Shown here piece by piece: positions 37,729 through 48,745 of a DNA stretch of 64,000 nt (position 1 is its first letter; every line of letters starts with the position of its first letter). The DNA is from an uncultured SAR86 cluster bacterium. GTDB taxonomy: Bacteria; Pseudomonadota; Gammaproteobacteria; Magnimaribacterales; AG-339-G14. The notes below the pieces were generated by a model, which did no database searches, was not told the origin of the DNA, and saw nothing but the letters and a program-made list of their open reading frames with translations. Location: NCBI GenBank assembly GCA_902561325.1, contig CACEOL010000002.1, forward strand, positions 1 through 64,000. Reading direction: 5' to 3'. The translations under genes and the position numbers were made by a program.

Positions 37729-39168
37729 CTATAAGACGAGAGGGTAATAAAAGACCGATAAAAGAAGGATATATAGAAATGAAATTAAATTAATAAAAAT
37801 TCCTGCTCTTACCATTTGCTGAATGGGAACTAAGTTTGAAGCAAAGACTATAGAGTTGGGAGGAGTTGCAACTGGCAACATGAAAGCACAGCTAGCAACA
37901 ATTGTTAGCGGCAATGTAAGCAGCAAAGGGTTTATATCTAAATTGAAACCTACGCTAGCAATTACGGGCATAAAAGTTATTGTCGTTGTTAGATTGCTCG
38001 TTAACTCTGTAAGGAATAAGACCAACAATATAATCAAAGCAACTACTATAATGGGATTGACGTCTGCAGGTATCAAATTAGCTAACCATGAAGCAAGGCC
38101 GGTGGAATTTACTTCATAGGCTAAAGCCATACCTCCACCAAATAAAAAGATAAGCCCCCATGGAAATTTTTGCTGTAAGTCATCCCAATTAAGCAAATAA
38201 TCTTCTCTATTTTTAGAACTAACAAAAAATAGTGAGATGCCTCCTATCATTGCAATAACTGCATCTTCTAAAAAACCTAATCCTGGCAAATCGTCTAATA
38301 ATTTTCTAAATACCCAACAAAAGGCAGTTATCGAGAAAATTATTGCAACCATTTTTTGCTCTGAAGTAATCTTTCCTAAATCTTCAAGCATTGTTCTTAG
38401 TTTTGAATTTGTTTCCGGAGAAGCCTTAAAATTTATTGGAAAAATTAAAGAGGTTAAAATAAACCAAACAAGAGGAACCAAAACTAGTGTCACAGGCAAC
38501 CCTATTGCAAGCCAACTTATGAAACCTATATCTTGATTAAAATTATCATTTGCATATTGAATAAGATAGCCATTTGGAGAAGTTCCAATTGGAGTAGATA
38601 TTCCTCCCAGAGAAGCTGAATATGCAATTCCAAGGAGTAGAGCAAATTGAAAATTTTTACTCTCACTTGGAAGCAAATCTTTTACTGTCTCATTTATTAC
38701 AGATATGACTGACACTCCAATTGGCAAGAGCATTATTGCTGTAGAGGTATTCATAACCCACATACTTAAAATTGCACTTGTTAGCATAAAAGCAGCCACG
38801 ATATTTTTTGCCTGCATGCCACTATATTTCAGGATATTAAGTGCAATTCTTTTGTGTAAATTCCACTTTTGCATAGCAATTCCTATCATAAATCCACCAG
38901 CAAAAAGGAACTGAACCTTATTCATGTATTCTCTACTGATTACTCCAATTGGATCTATTCCTAACAAAGGAAAGAAAATTAAAGGTAATAGAGCCGTTGC
39001 ATAAAGTGGCATTGCCTCAGTAGCCCACCAAATTCCCATCAGTAAAAAAATAGCTGCAGTAAGCTTACCTTCGTTTGATAATCCATCTGGGACAGGCATG
39101 AAATAAATACAAACAAAAATTGCAATTCCAATCCAAAAACCGATTTTTTTGGCATTAAATGAATTCAT
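37729..39168 (-). CDS. DASS/SLC13 family anion:sodium symporter
   Basis: Multi-TM; STPIGTSPNGYL; TELTSNLTTTITFMPV; CAFMLPVATPPNSIVFAS. Confidence 0.9.
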   Translation of the reverse strand: MNSFNAKKIGFWIGIAIFVCIYFMPVPDGLSNEGKLTAAIFLLMGIWWATEAMPLYATALLPLIFFPLLGIDPIGVISREYMNKVQFLFAGGFMIGIAMQKWNLHKRIALNILKYSGMQAKNIVAAFMLTSAILSMWVMNTSTAIMLLPIGVSVISVINETVKDLLPSESKNFQFALLLGIAYSASLGGISTPIGTSPNGYLIQYANDNFNQDIGFISWLAIGLPVTLVLVPLVWFILTSLIFPINFKASPETNSKLRTMLEDLGKITSEQKMVAIIFSITAFCWVFRKLLDDLPGLGFLEDAVIAMIGGISLFFVSSKNREDYLLNWDDLQQKFPWGLIFLFGGGMALAYEVNSTGLASWLANLIPADVNPIIVVALIILLVLFLTELTSNLTTTITFMPVIASVGFNLDINPLLLTLPLTIVASCAFMLPVATPPNSIVFASNLVPIQQMVRAGIFINLISFLYILLLSVFYYPLVL

Positions 39169-39224
39169 TTGAAATACTTAGTATAGTTTCTTCCATAATA
39201 TGCTGAATTTATCTAAAAATAACA

Positions 39225-40091
39225 ATGACTAAATATGTTTTATCCATTGATGGTGGTGGAGTAAGGGGTTTAGCTTCGGCAACATTTTTAAGTGAACTGG
39301 ATAAGTCAACCAATAAAAAACTCTCAGAGAGCTTTGATCTAATTGTAGGCACATCTACAGGAGGCATAATAGCCATGGCAATTTCAATTTTAGGTCTTGA
39401 AGGTGACGATCTGGTAAAAATTTATTCAAAAGAAAATCTTAAAAAAATTTTTTCCCCTTTGAGGTATAGATTTTTGGGATCGAAATATGCGGGCAAAATA
39501 AAGAGAAAAACTTTCGAAGAATATTTCAAAGCTGAAACACTGAGTTCTGCAAAAACACCATTGATTATAACTGCATTCGATCTGGAAAGAAGACGGGTAA
39601 AAATGTTCAAATCTTGGAAAGAGGGTTACTTGCCAGCTAGAAGAGTAGCTGCCGCAACCTCAGCAGCACCAACTTACTTTCCAGCCGAATCAATAGAAGG
39701 CCAATGGTATCTTGATGGCGCAGTATCAACTAATAATCCTGTTCTTATAGCTCATGCAGAATCAAAAGCTTTATGGCCAAATGAAGAAATAAAAATTCTA
39801 AGTGTTGGTACAGGCTATAATGAAAGAAGATTAGATGGAAGGAAAGCAAGAAAATGGGGTTCAATTTCCTGGCTTAATGCCGGAATAATCCAGATCTTAA
39901 TGGAATCTAATATAGAACATGTTATTGCACAATCTCTATTTAATGATAATTATTTAAGAGTAGATTCTTCACTTGTTGGCATTAGATCGTCATTTGATAA
40001 CACCTCTAAAAGAAATTTAGACTCAATAAAAAAATTGGGAGAAAGTTGGTGGGAAAGATTTGGTGAAAAATCCAAAGAATTTATTTTGTAA
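39225..40091 (+). CDS. Patatin-like phospholipase
   Basis: SIDGGGVRGLASATFL, IVGTSTGGIIAM (GxSxG), YLDGAVSTNNP (DGA). Confidence 0.92.
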   Translation: MTKYVLSIDGGGVRGLASATFLSELDKSTNKKLSESFDLIVGTSTGGIIAMAISILGLEGDDLVKIYSKENLKKIFSPLRYRFLGSKYAGKIKRKTFEEYFKAETLSSAKTPLIITAFDLERRRVKMFKSWKEGYLPARRVAAATSAAPTYFPAESIEGQWYLDGAVSTNNPVLIAHAESKALWPNEEIKILSVGTGYNERRLDGRKARKWGSISWLNAGIIQILMESNIEHVIAQSLFNDNYLRVDSSLVGIRSSFDNTSKRNLDSIKKLGESWWERFGEKSKEFIL

Positions 40092-40098
40092 CTATTTC

Positions 40099-41103
40099 AT
40101 GGATAAAATTTCAGTGCTAGGTGGGGGTTCTTGGGGAACTACGCTTGCTAATTTGTTAGCTACAAAAGACTTAAATGTTTCTATCTGGGCAAGAAATCCT
40201 AAGATCTTTATTAAAAATAAAAACACTCTTATTAATAAAAAATATCTCCCTAAATACAAACTTTCTTCAAAATTAAAAATTCAAGAAGATATCAAAGAAG
40301 CTGTTTTAAGTGCTAACTTAATTATTATTGCAATTCCTTCCAAAGATTTTAGGAAAATTTCTTCAAAAATATCTAAATACTTAAATAATCAAAAAATTTT
40401 GATAGCAACAAAAGGCATAGAAAATAAATCATTTATGACCATGAGTGAAGTATTCTTAGACGAAACAAATCATTCAAAAAAAAATATCATGGTTCTCTCA
40501 GGTCCAAATATTGCAGATGAAATTATGAGAAAAAACATATCTGCATCAGTAATTGCAGGAAGTGATAAAAAATCTTTAAAACAAGTATCAGATTTCTTTA
40601 ATAGTGATTTTTTTAAAATATTTTTATCAAACGATACTAAAGGTATAGAAATGGCCGGAGCTTTAAAAAATTTGTATGCAATATGCTCTGGCTTATCTGA
40701 TGGATTAGGTTTTGAATCAAATACAAAAGCTATGTTGCTAACAAGATCTTTATCAGAGATGTCTGAACTTTTTAAGAAAATCAATGCTAATCCTTTAACT
40801 CTTCTAGGTTTATCTGGAGTTGGAGATTTAATAGCCACAAGTAGCTCTGAAAAAAGTAGAAATTATTCTTTTGGAAAGCTTTTAGGCAAAGGAAATAGTC
40901 CTAATAAGGCTTTATCGATGGTAAAGCAGTCTGTAGAAGGGTATAGAACCTTAAAAGTACTTTATTTAGAAAAGAATAAGCTCTCTTTGAATATGCCTAT
41001 AATTGATGCTTTATACAAGATTGTTTATTTAAAAAAAGACCCTAAAAAATGTTTTTTAAAGTTTATCCACGAAAGTGGTAATATTGACACCGCATATGAC
41101 TGA
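40099..41103 (+). CDS. gpsA: Glycerol-3-phosphate dehydrogenase [NAD(P)+]
   Basis: ISVLGGGSWGTTLANLLA, LSGPNIADEI, AGALKNLYAICSGLSDGLGFESNTKAML; start set to MDKISV. Confidence 0.94.
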   Translation: MDKISVLGGGSWGTTLANLLATKDLNVSIWARNPKIFIKNKNTLINKKYLPKYKLSSKLKIQEDIKEAVLSANLIIIAIPSKDFRKISSKISKYLNNQKILIATKGIENKSFMTMSEVFLDETNHSKKNIMVLSGPNIADEIMRKNISASVIAGSDKKSLKQVSDFFNSDFFKIFLSNDTKGIEMAGALKNLYAICSGLSDGLGFESNTKAMLLTRSLSEMSELFKKINANPLTLLGLSGVGDLIATSSSEKSRNYSFGKLLGKGNSPNKALSMVKQSVEGYRTLKVLYLEKNKLSLNMPIIDALYKIVYLKKDPKKCFLKFIHESGNIDTAYD

Positions 41104-41443
41104 AAAAAACGATGATTCTTCGGAAATTGCCGAAGTTGAAACAGAAGAAAAGAAGAATTTTAAAGATGTCATACCTGAAAAGGTAAAGCATCCTTCTACG
41201 TGGATTACAGCTGGGCTAGTTGTTTTCTACCTTTTCCTATTAGGATTCTTGGACTTTGTCTTATGGATTATCGCAGGGACACAATTCTTATTTACCTTGT
41301 TTAAAAAAGAACCAAATTCGCATTTATCAAATTTTTCGATTAAATTAAGAAATTATATTGTTCAAATAGTAGATTTTGTAACATATAGTAGCCAAGAAAG
41401 ACCTTTTCCTTTTAATCCCTTACCTGAAGAAGATAATGATTAA
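41096..41443 (+). CDS. DUF4389-like membrane protein
   Basis: LLGFLDFVLWIIAGTQFLFTLF, SNFSIKLRNYIVQIVDFVTYSSQERPFPF. Confidence 0.7.
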   Translation: MTEKNDDSSEIAEVETEEKKNFKDVIPEKVKHPSTWITAGLVVFYLFLLGFLDFVLWIIAGTQFLFTLFKKEPNSHLSNFSIKLRNYIVQIVDFVTYSSQERPFPFNPLPEEDND

Positions 41444-41490
41444 AAGTTATAAAAAAGTCTGTAAAATATAACTGTTTTAAAGAATTAATA

Positions 41491-42111
41491 ATGAGTAAGA
41501 AAAATTTTGCCAAAAAAGCTATACCAATTTCTAGACCATCGCCTGAAGAAGCAATGGAAGCTGTAAAAACTCTTTTAGCTTTTGCTGGAGATGATCCTTC
41601 TAGGGAAGGATTAGTAGAGACTCCTAAGAGAGTTATCAAAGCATATGGTGAATTCTTTGCTGGCTATGATGAAGATCCTGAAGAAGTGCTATCTAAAACT
41701 TTTGAACAAGTTGAAGGTTATGATGAAATGGTCATAGTTAAGGGTATTAGAGTTGAGTCTCATTGCGAGCATCATATGGTCCCTATATTAGGCGTTGCTC
41801 ATGTCGGCTATATACCTGACCAAAGGGTAGTAGGCATAAGTAAATTAGCTAGAATAATTGATATCTTTGGTAAAAGATTACAAACCCAAGAAACTATGAC
41901 AGCCCAAGTTGCTGACACTATCAATAATGTTTTAAAACCAAAAGGAGTTGCCGTCGTAATTGATGCTGCGCACCAATGTATGACCACAAGAGGAATTCAT
42001 AAAACTGAAACCAGCACTGTAACAAGTAGAATGTTGGGTGTTTTTAAAGAAAATGCTATCACTCGTACAGAATTTATGAATCTCATACATTCTAACTCCA
42101 ACCAATCTTGA
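41491..42111 (+). CDS. folE: GTP cyclohydrolase I
   Basis: GLVETPKRVIKAYGEFFAGY, ESHCEHHMVPILGVAHVGYIP, QCMTTRGIHK. Confidence 0.95.
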   Translation: MSKKNFAKKAIPISRPSPEEAMEAVKTLLAFAGDDPSREGLVETPKRVIKAYGEFFAGYDEDPEEVLSKTFEQVEGYDEMVIVKGIRVESHCEHHMVPILGVAHVGYIPDQRVVGISKLARIIDIFGKRLQTQETMTAQVADTINNVLKPKGVAVVIDAAHQCMTTRGIHKTETSTVTSRMLGVFKENAITRTEFMNLIHSNSNQS

Positions 42112-42713
42112 GTTCAGAATCAATACCTGCACACAAAGTTATCCTTGCATCATATTCTTCTATAAGAAAAAAAATTTTAGAAGATGCTGGAATAACTTTT
42201 GAAGTTATAGCATCAGAAGTAGACGAAGAAGAGCTGAAGAAATCTTTTTCTAGTAAAAATGTCAAAGATTACTGTCTTGCTCTGGCTAGAGCTAAAGCTT
42301 TAGACGTAAGCAATAAGAAGAAAAATGCATATGTAATTGGTTCAGATCAAATATGCTGTTATGAAGACGAAATTTTTAGCAAGCCTTTAACAAAGGAAAA
42401 CTGCTTCAAAACATTATCTAAATTATCTGGAAATACTCATTACCAAAATTGCGGTATAAGTATCTGCAAGGATGGAAAAGAAATTTGGTCACATTATGCT
42501 CAAGCAGCTCTTACAATGAAGTTGTTATCAGATTTAGAAATTAAAGATTACATTGATAAGGATGAGCCTTTCATGGCTTGTGGAGCCTATAGATTTGAAT
42601 CTCTAGGAAAAAATTTATTTTCATCTACCCAGGGCGATGAAACCACTATTCAAGGATTGACTTTAAATCCAATATTAAAATTCTTAGGTTCTAAAAAGGT
42701 TATAGCCAACTAA
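42108..42713 (+). CDS. maf: Maf-family nucleotide pyrophosphatase (TTG start)
   Basis: VILASYSSIRKKILEDAGI, VIGSDQI, GAYRFESLG. Confidence 0.9.
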   Translation: MSSESIPAHKVILASYSSIRKKILEDAGITFEVIASEVDEEELKKSFSSKNVKDYCLALARAKALDVSNKKKNAYVIGSDQICCYEDEIFSKPLTKENCFKTLSKLSGNTHYQNCGISICKDGKEIWSHYAQAALTMKLLSDLEIKDYIDKDEPFMACGAYRFESLGKNLFSSTQGDETTIQGLTLNPILKFLGSKKVIAN

Positions 42714-42776
42714 AACATTTATTAAAAATTGGACAGTCCTACAGTCATAAATTATATTGATTAAGCGGAGGAAAGT

Positions 42777-43679
42777 ATGAAGAATTTTGAAGGCAAAGTT
42801 GCCGTTATTACTGGAGCAGGTTCTGGTATGGGTAGAGAACTAGCTATAGAACTAGCTAAATCTGGAGCTAATATAGCCTTAGCTGAGTGGAATGAAGATA
42901 CGCTTAATGAAACTGCTGAACTTTTAAAAAATTACAACGTAGGTGTTTCAAAACATGTAATAGATGTCAGCGACAAAGAAGCAGTTTTCGCTTTGCCACA
43001 GAAAGTGATTGATGAACATGGCGCTGTTGATATGGTTTTTAACAATGCAGGAGTGGCTTTATCACAAACTATAGAGGATTCGACTGACGAGGATTGGGAC
43101 TGGGGTTTGGGGATTCTTCTCCATGGAGTAATAAATGGTACAAGGGCTTTTTTACCTCATCTTAAAAAAAGACCCGAAGCAGCTATAATAAACACTTCTT
43201 CTATTTTTGGACTTTTATCTGTTCCTACACAATCCATTTATCATGTAGGCAAATATGGGGTAAGAGCTTTTACAGAAACTTTAGCCCTTGAAATGAAAAT
43301 GGAAAATTCTCCAGTAGAGGTGTATTCGGTTCATCCAGGTCATATCGGTACTAACATTGCTAATTATGGTGTTAAAAACAATAAGTTAGAAATAGATCTT
43401 GAAAAAGAAGATGAAAGACCTAATTTGTTTGGTCCAAAAGCCAAAACTAAAGAAGAGGTAGGAGAGATTTTTAAAAATCAAGCTCCAATTAATGCCAATA
43501 CAGCAGCAAAAATTATTTTAAAAAACATCAAGAAAAAAAATAAAAGAATACTGGTTGGGGGAGATGCTCATTGGTATGACAGAATTCAAAGATTTTTCCC
43601 AAAAAAATATATTTACTTGTTACCACTTATACCTCTAATTGGAAGACTATTTCCTAAGGACAAGCTTTTAGATAGGTAG
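42777..43679 (+). CDS. SDR family oxidoreductase
   Basis: ITGAGSGMGRELA, FNNAGVAL, STEQ-like SSIFGLLSVPTQSIYHVGKYGV. Confidence 0.9.
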   Translation: MKNFEGKVAVITGAGSGMGRELAIELAKSGANIALAEWNEDTLNETAELLKNYNVGVSKHVIDVSDKEAVFALPQKVIDEHGAVDMVFNNAGVALSQTIEDSTDEDWDWGLGILLHGVINGTRAFLPHLKKRPEAAIINTSSIFGLLSVPTQSIYHVGKYGVRAFTETLALEMKMENSPVEVYSVHPGHIGTNIANYGVKNNKLEIDLEKEDERPNLFGPKAKTKEEVGEIFKNQAPINANTAAKIILKNIKKKNKRILVGGDAHWYDRIQRFFPKKYIYLLPLIPLIGRLFPKDKLLDR

Positions 43680-43680
43680 T

Positions 43681-45333
43681 TTATAAATCTATATCTTTGT
43701 AATCAGAGATAGAAATTTTATCTTTAGTTATTTTCATATCCCCTGAAGGGTCAAGAATTTCTTCTTTGAAGCGATAAATTAAATCGTAATTTCCATTATT
43801 ACTTTCTTCTAAATAAATCTTTCTTTTCGCTTCAGTATCAGAAAGTTTTTCCTCATAATCTTTTAAATCTTTTTTATCGATTTTTGATTTGATGAAGCTT
43901 GGACTTACCACGCCGCAAGAACCATTATTGCCCCCAAAACCTTTAGCATTTAAATAGATAGCATCTACTTTTTCTGTATCTACTTCTTGAGTATTAAGAC
44001 AAAAATCTAAATTATCCGATAACACATCATCAGCTAATTTCTTAGTTGTATTTATTCCTGGAATCAAACCATGATTCCAAATTCCTAAAGCTGTTATTAA
44101 TTCATCTCCAGCAGCAGGACCCATGGTATGACCTAACATACCTTTCAAAGCAGTTACCTTCCAATTTTTTAATTTAAATCCTTCGGCGACTCTATTTAGT
44201 ACATCAGATTCGGTACTTCGATTTTGAAAGGTCCCTGTGCCATGAGCGATAACAATACTCTCTTTAATGGAACAGCCTATTTTTAAAGTATTTGAAAGAG
44301 CTTGAGCCATTGTTATGTAGTTACCAATTCCTGGAGAACTGATAGATTTTTTGAAGCCATCGGCATTTATTGCAACGTCTGTAAAACCACCAAGTATCTT
44401 TAGACCGTTTTTTATAGCAAATTCCAAAGTCGTAACAGCTACAAATTGAGCTGCTTCTCCCAAAATCATTCCAGCATTATCACCAAAGGGCCGACAAGCA
44501 TTTTTATGGTCTACTTCTTCAGAGTTATCATCGTTATTTCTAATCTGCATTTCTAGAATTTTTTTATCATCAGCAATTCCTGTAGTAGCTAAAAAGCCAT
44601 CTGTTATTTCTGGATTTATAGGTGCTTCTGCAGATCCAACGATTGAAAAGTCTAATTCATTATTTTTGATTCCTTTCAAAGCCAAATCTAAGTTGTAGAG
44701 AAAAGTTGCACAAGCTCCAGCTACAGTCCCTGTCTTTCCCAAGGATCCAAGTACATAAGCATTTATGAAATCTGCTGACATACCAATCAAAGACATTGAT
44801 AAGTGTTTGGAACTGGCTCTTTTACCAATCTTTCTTGACTGTAAAAGGCCTCCCATTCCTTCGTAGTCTAGTTGCCCTATTGCAGGACCAGAAAAAACAC
44901 CTATTTTTTTTGGATCCAATAATGGTTTTATTTCAGTATCCCAGTCCTTGCCCATATTTCTCAAGCAATCAGTAACACCAAAAATAGTCATTTGAATTCC
45001 TTTGGGATGTTGTCTGGAGTTATACATCTTTGAAAGATTTATTCCTTCAGGTAATTGTCCAGCGGCATTCACATTCATGACATCTTTCATTAATAAATCT
45101 GGATCAAAAAGATCTGAATTCACTTTTCTTACTAAGGTTTTCTCAAAAATATCTTTTTCTGATGAAATTTCAGAATTCGTTAGTGAATTTAAGTCTTTCA
45201 GTAGAGATTTTTTAGAATTTGCATCAAGATTGTCAATAACTAGTCGTTTATAAGAAAAGTCAAAAGAAGATCTTCCTGCTGAGTTTATGCCTCCAACACT
45301 ACAAATTACTGGAAATCTTTTAAAATCTTGCAT
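43681..45333 (-). CDS. Beta-ketoacyl synthase-like condensing enzyme
   Basis: VAGACATFLYNLDLA active Cys, IVIAHGTGTFQNRSTESD, LKGMLGHTMGPAAG. Confidence 0.88.
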   Translation of the reverse strand: MQDFKRFPVICSVGGINSAGRSSFDFSYKRLVIDNLDANSKKSLLKDLNSLTNSEISSEKDIFEKTLVRKVNSDLFDPDLLMKDVMNVNAAGQLPEGINLSKMYNSRQHPKGIQMTIFGVTDCLRNMGKDWDTEIKPLLDPKKIGVFSGPAIGQLDYEGMGGLLQSRKIGKRASSKHLSMSLIGMSADFINAYVLGSLGKTGTVAGACATFLYNLDLALKGIKNNELDFSIVGSAEAPINPEITDGFLATTGIADDKKILEMQIRNNDDNSEEVDHKNACRPFGDNAGMILGEAAQFVAVTTLEFAIKNGLKILGGFTDVAINADGFKKSISSPGIGNYITMAQALSNTLKIGCSIKESIVIAHGTGTFQNRSTESDVLNRVAEGFKLKNWKVTALKGMLGHTMGPAAGDELITALGIWNHGLIPGINTTKKLADDVLSDNLDFCLNTQEVDTEKVDAIYLNAKGFGGNNGSCGVVSPSFIKSKIDKKDLKDYEEKLSDTEAKRKIYLEESNNGNYDLIYRFKEEILDPSGDMKITKDKISISDYKDIDL

Positions 45334-45391
45334 GTAAATTTTATTTAAATTAACTTATAACTTTAATTTTACATTATTTATAGGAGAGGAC

Positions 45392-46933
45392 ATGCATCCA
45401 GGAATAAACGGACCTAAATTAAAAGATAAACCAGCCCTTATCATGGCGGGTAGTGGAGACGTAATTACTCATCAAGAATTAAATGAATTATCAAATCAAG
45501 GAGCCCAATTATTTAGATCTTTAGGTCTTAAACCAGGAGATAGTATGGCTTTTATGATGGAAAACCATAAGTTATTTTTTCCAATCGCTTTTGCAGCTTA
45601 TCGAAGCGGATTGAAATATACAGCTATAAGTTGGAGACTGCAGGCAAGTGAGGTTGAGTATATTGTTAAGGATTGTGGTGCGAAAGTTTTCATCACTAGT
45701 AAATTCCTTGAAGAATCTGCAAAGTCTTTAGCAAATTCTTTAGAAGGAGTTCATAAATTCATGCTTGATGGTACAACAGATGACTTCAAGTCTTATGAGG
45801 AAGAGATAAAAAATATGCCAGATACTCCTATAGAGGATGAGTGTCAGGGAGCTGCTATGTTGTATTCTTCAGGAACAACTGGAAAGCCTAAAGGTGTCAG
45901 TCGTGAAATAAATTTAAGTCCTCTTCCCTATAAAGCCGATGAAGATGACTTAGGACTTACTCGCGTTGTTCAAGGTTTATATTCTGCTGATGAAGATTCT
46001 GTTTATCTTTCTCCAGCTCCTCTTTATCACTCAGCACCAATGGGCTTCAATACAGGATTTCTTGCCTTAGGAGCAACCAGCATTATTTTAGAAAAATTTG
46101 ATCCTGAAGCTGCGTTAGCTGCTATAGAAAAATACAAAATTACTCATAGTCAATGGGTTCCAACAATGTTCATCAGATTTTTAAAAAGTGATCCGGAGAT
46201 TCTAAATAAATATGATTTGTCATCACATAGAATAGCTATTCATGCTGCAGCACCATGTCCAGTAGAAGTGAAAGAAAAAATGATAGATTGGTGGGGTCCT
46301 ATCATTCATGAATACTACGCAGGAACTGAATTCAATGGTTTCGTTGCATGCAATTCAGAACAATGGCTATCTCATAAGGGTACAGTTGGTCAATCCTTAC
46401 TTGGCCCAATACATATTTTAGATGATGATCAAAATGAAGTACCTGTTGGAGAAGAGGGCACAATTTACTTTGAAGGACCTACTGCGAATGGATTTTCATA
46501 TCACAATGACAAAGAAAAAACCAAAGGCGCTACTTCAAAACAAGGCTATACAACCTTAGGAGATATAGGCTATTTAGATGAAGAAGGTTTTCTATACTTA
46601 ACAGATAGAAAAGCTTTCATGATAATTTCTGGAGGTGTGAACATTTACCCAAAAGAGACAGAAGACACATTAATCATGCATCCTAAAGTTGCTGATGTTG
46701 CTGTTTTTGGTGTACCCAATGAAGAAATGGGTGAAGAGGTTAAAGCCGTAGTTCAACCAGAAGATATGAATCTTGCTGGAGCAGATTTAGAGGCTGAACT
46801 TATGGCGTATTGTCGGGAAAATATATCTCATGTGAAGTGTCCCAAATCAATAGATTTCAGAGAAGAGTTACCTAGACACCCAACTGGGAAACTTTATAAA
46901 AGACTTCTTAAAGACGAGTACTGGAAAAATTAA
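45392..46933 (+). CDS. AMP-dependent acyl-CoA synthetase/ligase
   Basis: [55 protein letters not shown]. Confidence 0.93.
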   Translation: MHPGINGPKLKDKPALIMAGSGDVITHQELNELSNQGAQLFRSLGLKPGDSMAFMMENHKLFFPIAFAAYRSGLKYTAISWRLQASEVEYIVKDCGAKVFITSKFLEESAKSLANSLEGVHKFMLDGTTDDFKSYEEEIKNMPDTPIEDECQGAAMLYSSGTTGKPKGVSREINLSPLPYKADEDDLGLTRVVQGLYSADEDSVYLSPAPLYHSAPMGFNTGFLALGATSIILEKFDPEAALAAIEKYKITHSQWVPTMFIRFLKSDPEILNKYDLSSHRIAIHAAAPCPVEVKEKMIDWWGPIIHEYYAGTEFNGFVACNSEQWLSHKGTVGQSLLGPIHILDDDQNEVPVGEEGTIYFEGPTANGFSYHNDKEKTKGATSKQGYTTLGDIGYLDEEGFLYLTDRKAFMIISGGVNIYPKETEDTLIMHPKVADVAVFGVPNEEMGEEVKAVVQPEDMNLAGADLEAELMAYCRENISHVKCPKSIDFREELPRHPTGKLYKRLLKDEYWKN

Positions 46934-47775
46934 TCAAGACCTAGGTGAGCTTCACAACTTTCTAAAGTTTGCATAATTAAGGTATTAATTGTCATTGGTC
47001 CAACACCACCAGGAACAGGAGTGTAAGCAGATGATCTTGAAATGACTCCCTCAAGATCGATATCACCACATTTCTCAGGATGATATCCCGCATCAACAAC
47101 AACAGCATTATCTTTTATCCAGTCACTTTTAATGAACTTTGGAATTCCGACTGCACCCACTACTATATCTGCTGAAGATATAATTTCAGGCAAATTTTTT
47201 GTTCTAGAATGACAGATTGTTACTGTCGCATTTTCATTTAATAACATCATCGCCATAGGCTTCCCCAATATAGGACTTCTTCCAACAACAACCGCTGACC
47301 TTCCTTCAATAGGAATTTTATATTCTTTCAAGAGACGCATGATTCCATAAGGGGTACAAGAACCAAAAGCTTTTTCTTGCATAGACATTCTTCCAAATCC
47401 CAAACTAGTCACTCCATCAACATCTTTCTTTATATCTATTGCGTCAAAACAAGATCTTTCATCGATATGTTCTGGAACAGGATGCTGCAATAATATTCCA
47501 TGAACATCTTCATTAGCATTTAGCTCTTTAATTTTTTCAATTAATTCCGAGGTAGTTGTAGCTTCATCAAGTTCAATTTTCATAGAGTCCATTCCAACCC
47601 TTTTACAAGCATTCCCTTTCATTTTGACATAGGTTGCTGAAGCAGGATCGCTGCCAACTAAAATTGTTGCCAATATAGGCGTGGAATGATTTTTAGCTTT
47701 TATTTTTTCAACGCGTTTGGAAAAATCTTTTTCCGATTTCAAGGACAATTTTTTTCCGTCGAGTACTATAGCCAT
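46930..47775 (-). CDS. folD: Bifunctional methylenetetrahydrofolate dehydrogenase/cyclohydrolase
   Basis: [55 protein letters not shown]. Confidence 0.96.
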   Translation of the reverse strand: MAIVLDGKKLSLKSEKDFSKRVEKIKAKNHSTPILATILVGSDPASATYVKMKGNACKRVGMDSMKIELDEATTTSELIEKIKELNANEDVHGILLQHPVPEHIDERSCFDAIDIKKDVDGVTSLGFGRMSMQEKAFGSCTPYGIMRLLKEYKIPIEGRSAVVVGRSPILGKPMAMMLLNENATVTICHSRTKNLPEIISSADIVVGAVGIPKFIKSDWIKDNAVVVDAGYHPEKCGDIDLEGVISRSSAYTPVPGGVGPMTINTLIMQTLESCEAHLGLD

Positions 47776-47814
47776 GGTTATTTGTTATCATACCACCCCT
47801 TATTTAAAAATTAA

Positions 47815-47891
47815 CGGGGTGTAGCGCAGTCTGGTAGCGCGCCTGCTTTGGGAGCAGGATGTCGGGGGTTCAAATCCCTCCACCCCGACCA
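47815..47891 (+). tRNA. tRNA-Pro (TGG)
   Basis: Acceptor CGGGGTG/CACCCCG, anticodon stem CCTGC/GCAGG with loop TTTGGGA, CCA encoded. Confidence 0.94.
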
Positions 47892-47898
47892 AGAAATA

Positions 47899-48705
47899 AT
47901 GACTTATTTAATAAATAAAACAGCCTTAATAACAGGCGCCTCTTCTGGTATTGGTCTTGAAATAGTGAAATATCTTTCAAGCTTTGATATGCAAATTATT
48001 GTTACAGCTAGAAGAGAAGACAAATTATTGGAACTTAAAGAAGAAGTAGAGTCTAAGTCAAACTCAAAAGTAATAGTTTTACCAAAAGACTTGGCTAAAA
48101 CTGAAAGTCCTCAGGAGATTTATGATTTCTGTCAAAAAAATAACTATAAAGTTGATTTTCTAGTAAATAATGCAGGATATGGATTTACTGAAGACTTTGA
48201 TTCATATGATCTTGAAAAACTTGATGATTTTTTAAATGTTTTATTAAACTCTTTAGTTAAATTAACGCGTCTTTTTATCAAAGATATGAAAGAAAGAAAA
48301 TCTGGAAAGATTCTTCAGGTATCTTCAATTGCAGGAATAATTCCAAGTGGAAGTGGGGCAATTGGTATTTATGGGAATATAAAGAATTTTGTTAATGAAT
48401 TCACTATCACGCTAAATAGCACTTACAACAAATACAATGTTCATGTTTGTGCTCTTTGCCCAGGTTTTACAGAAACAGGCTTCAACGAAAGAGCAGGATT
48501 TAATATGCAATATTCAGATGTTCCTTCATTATTCTTGATGTCTGCTAAACAAGTGGCAGTGCAAGGTGTAGATGCATGTTTAAAAGGAAAAGAAATTTAT
48601 GTTGTTAAAGGTGGTTTTAACAAAACGATGATTTTTATATCTAAATTCATACCAAATAAAGTTTTAAGATTTCTCTTTGGCTCATTAGTCAATTTTGGTA
48701 AATAA
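47899..48705 (+). CDS. SDR family oxidoreductase (start corrected downstream of tRNA-Pro)
   Basis: TGASSGIGLEIVKYL, NNAGYGF; the track ORF start at 47848 lies inside the tRNA. Confidence 0.88.
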   Translation: MTYLINKTALITGASSGIGLEIVKYLSSFDMQIIVTARREDKLLELKEEVESKSNSKVIVLPKDLAKTESPQEIYDFCQKNNYKVDFLVNNAGYGFTEDFDSYDLEKLDDFLNVLLNSLVKLTRLFIKDMKERKSGKILQVSSIAGIIPSGSGAIGIYGNIKNFVNEFTITLNSTYNKYNVHVCALCPGFTETGFNERAGFNMQYSDVPSLFLMSAKQVAVQGVDACLKGKEIYVVKGGFNKTMIFISKFIPNKVLRFLFGSLVNFGK

Positions 48706-48745
48706 AGACTAATCGCAAGTATTTTTATACAATAGCAAAAATTTA

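Noticed and set aside
38237-38536. 98-99 aa ORFs antisense to the SLC13 transporter
   Set aside because: Antisense ORFs in a hydrophobic coding region are expected by chance; no SD or domain support.
40060-40098. Extended GpsA start overlapping the patatin gene
   Set aside because: The conserved Rossmann start MDKISVLGGGSWG begins at 40099; the upstream residues overlap the previous CDS.
47848-47898. N-terminal extension MGAGCRGFKSLHPDQEI of the SDR ORF
   Set aside because: This stretch is the translated tRNA-Pro gene; the real start is ATG at 47899.
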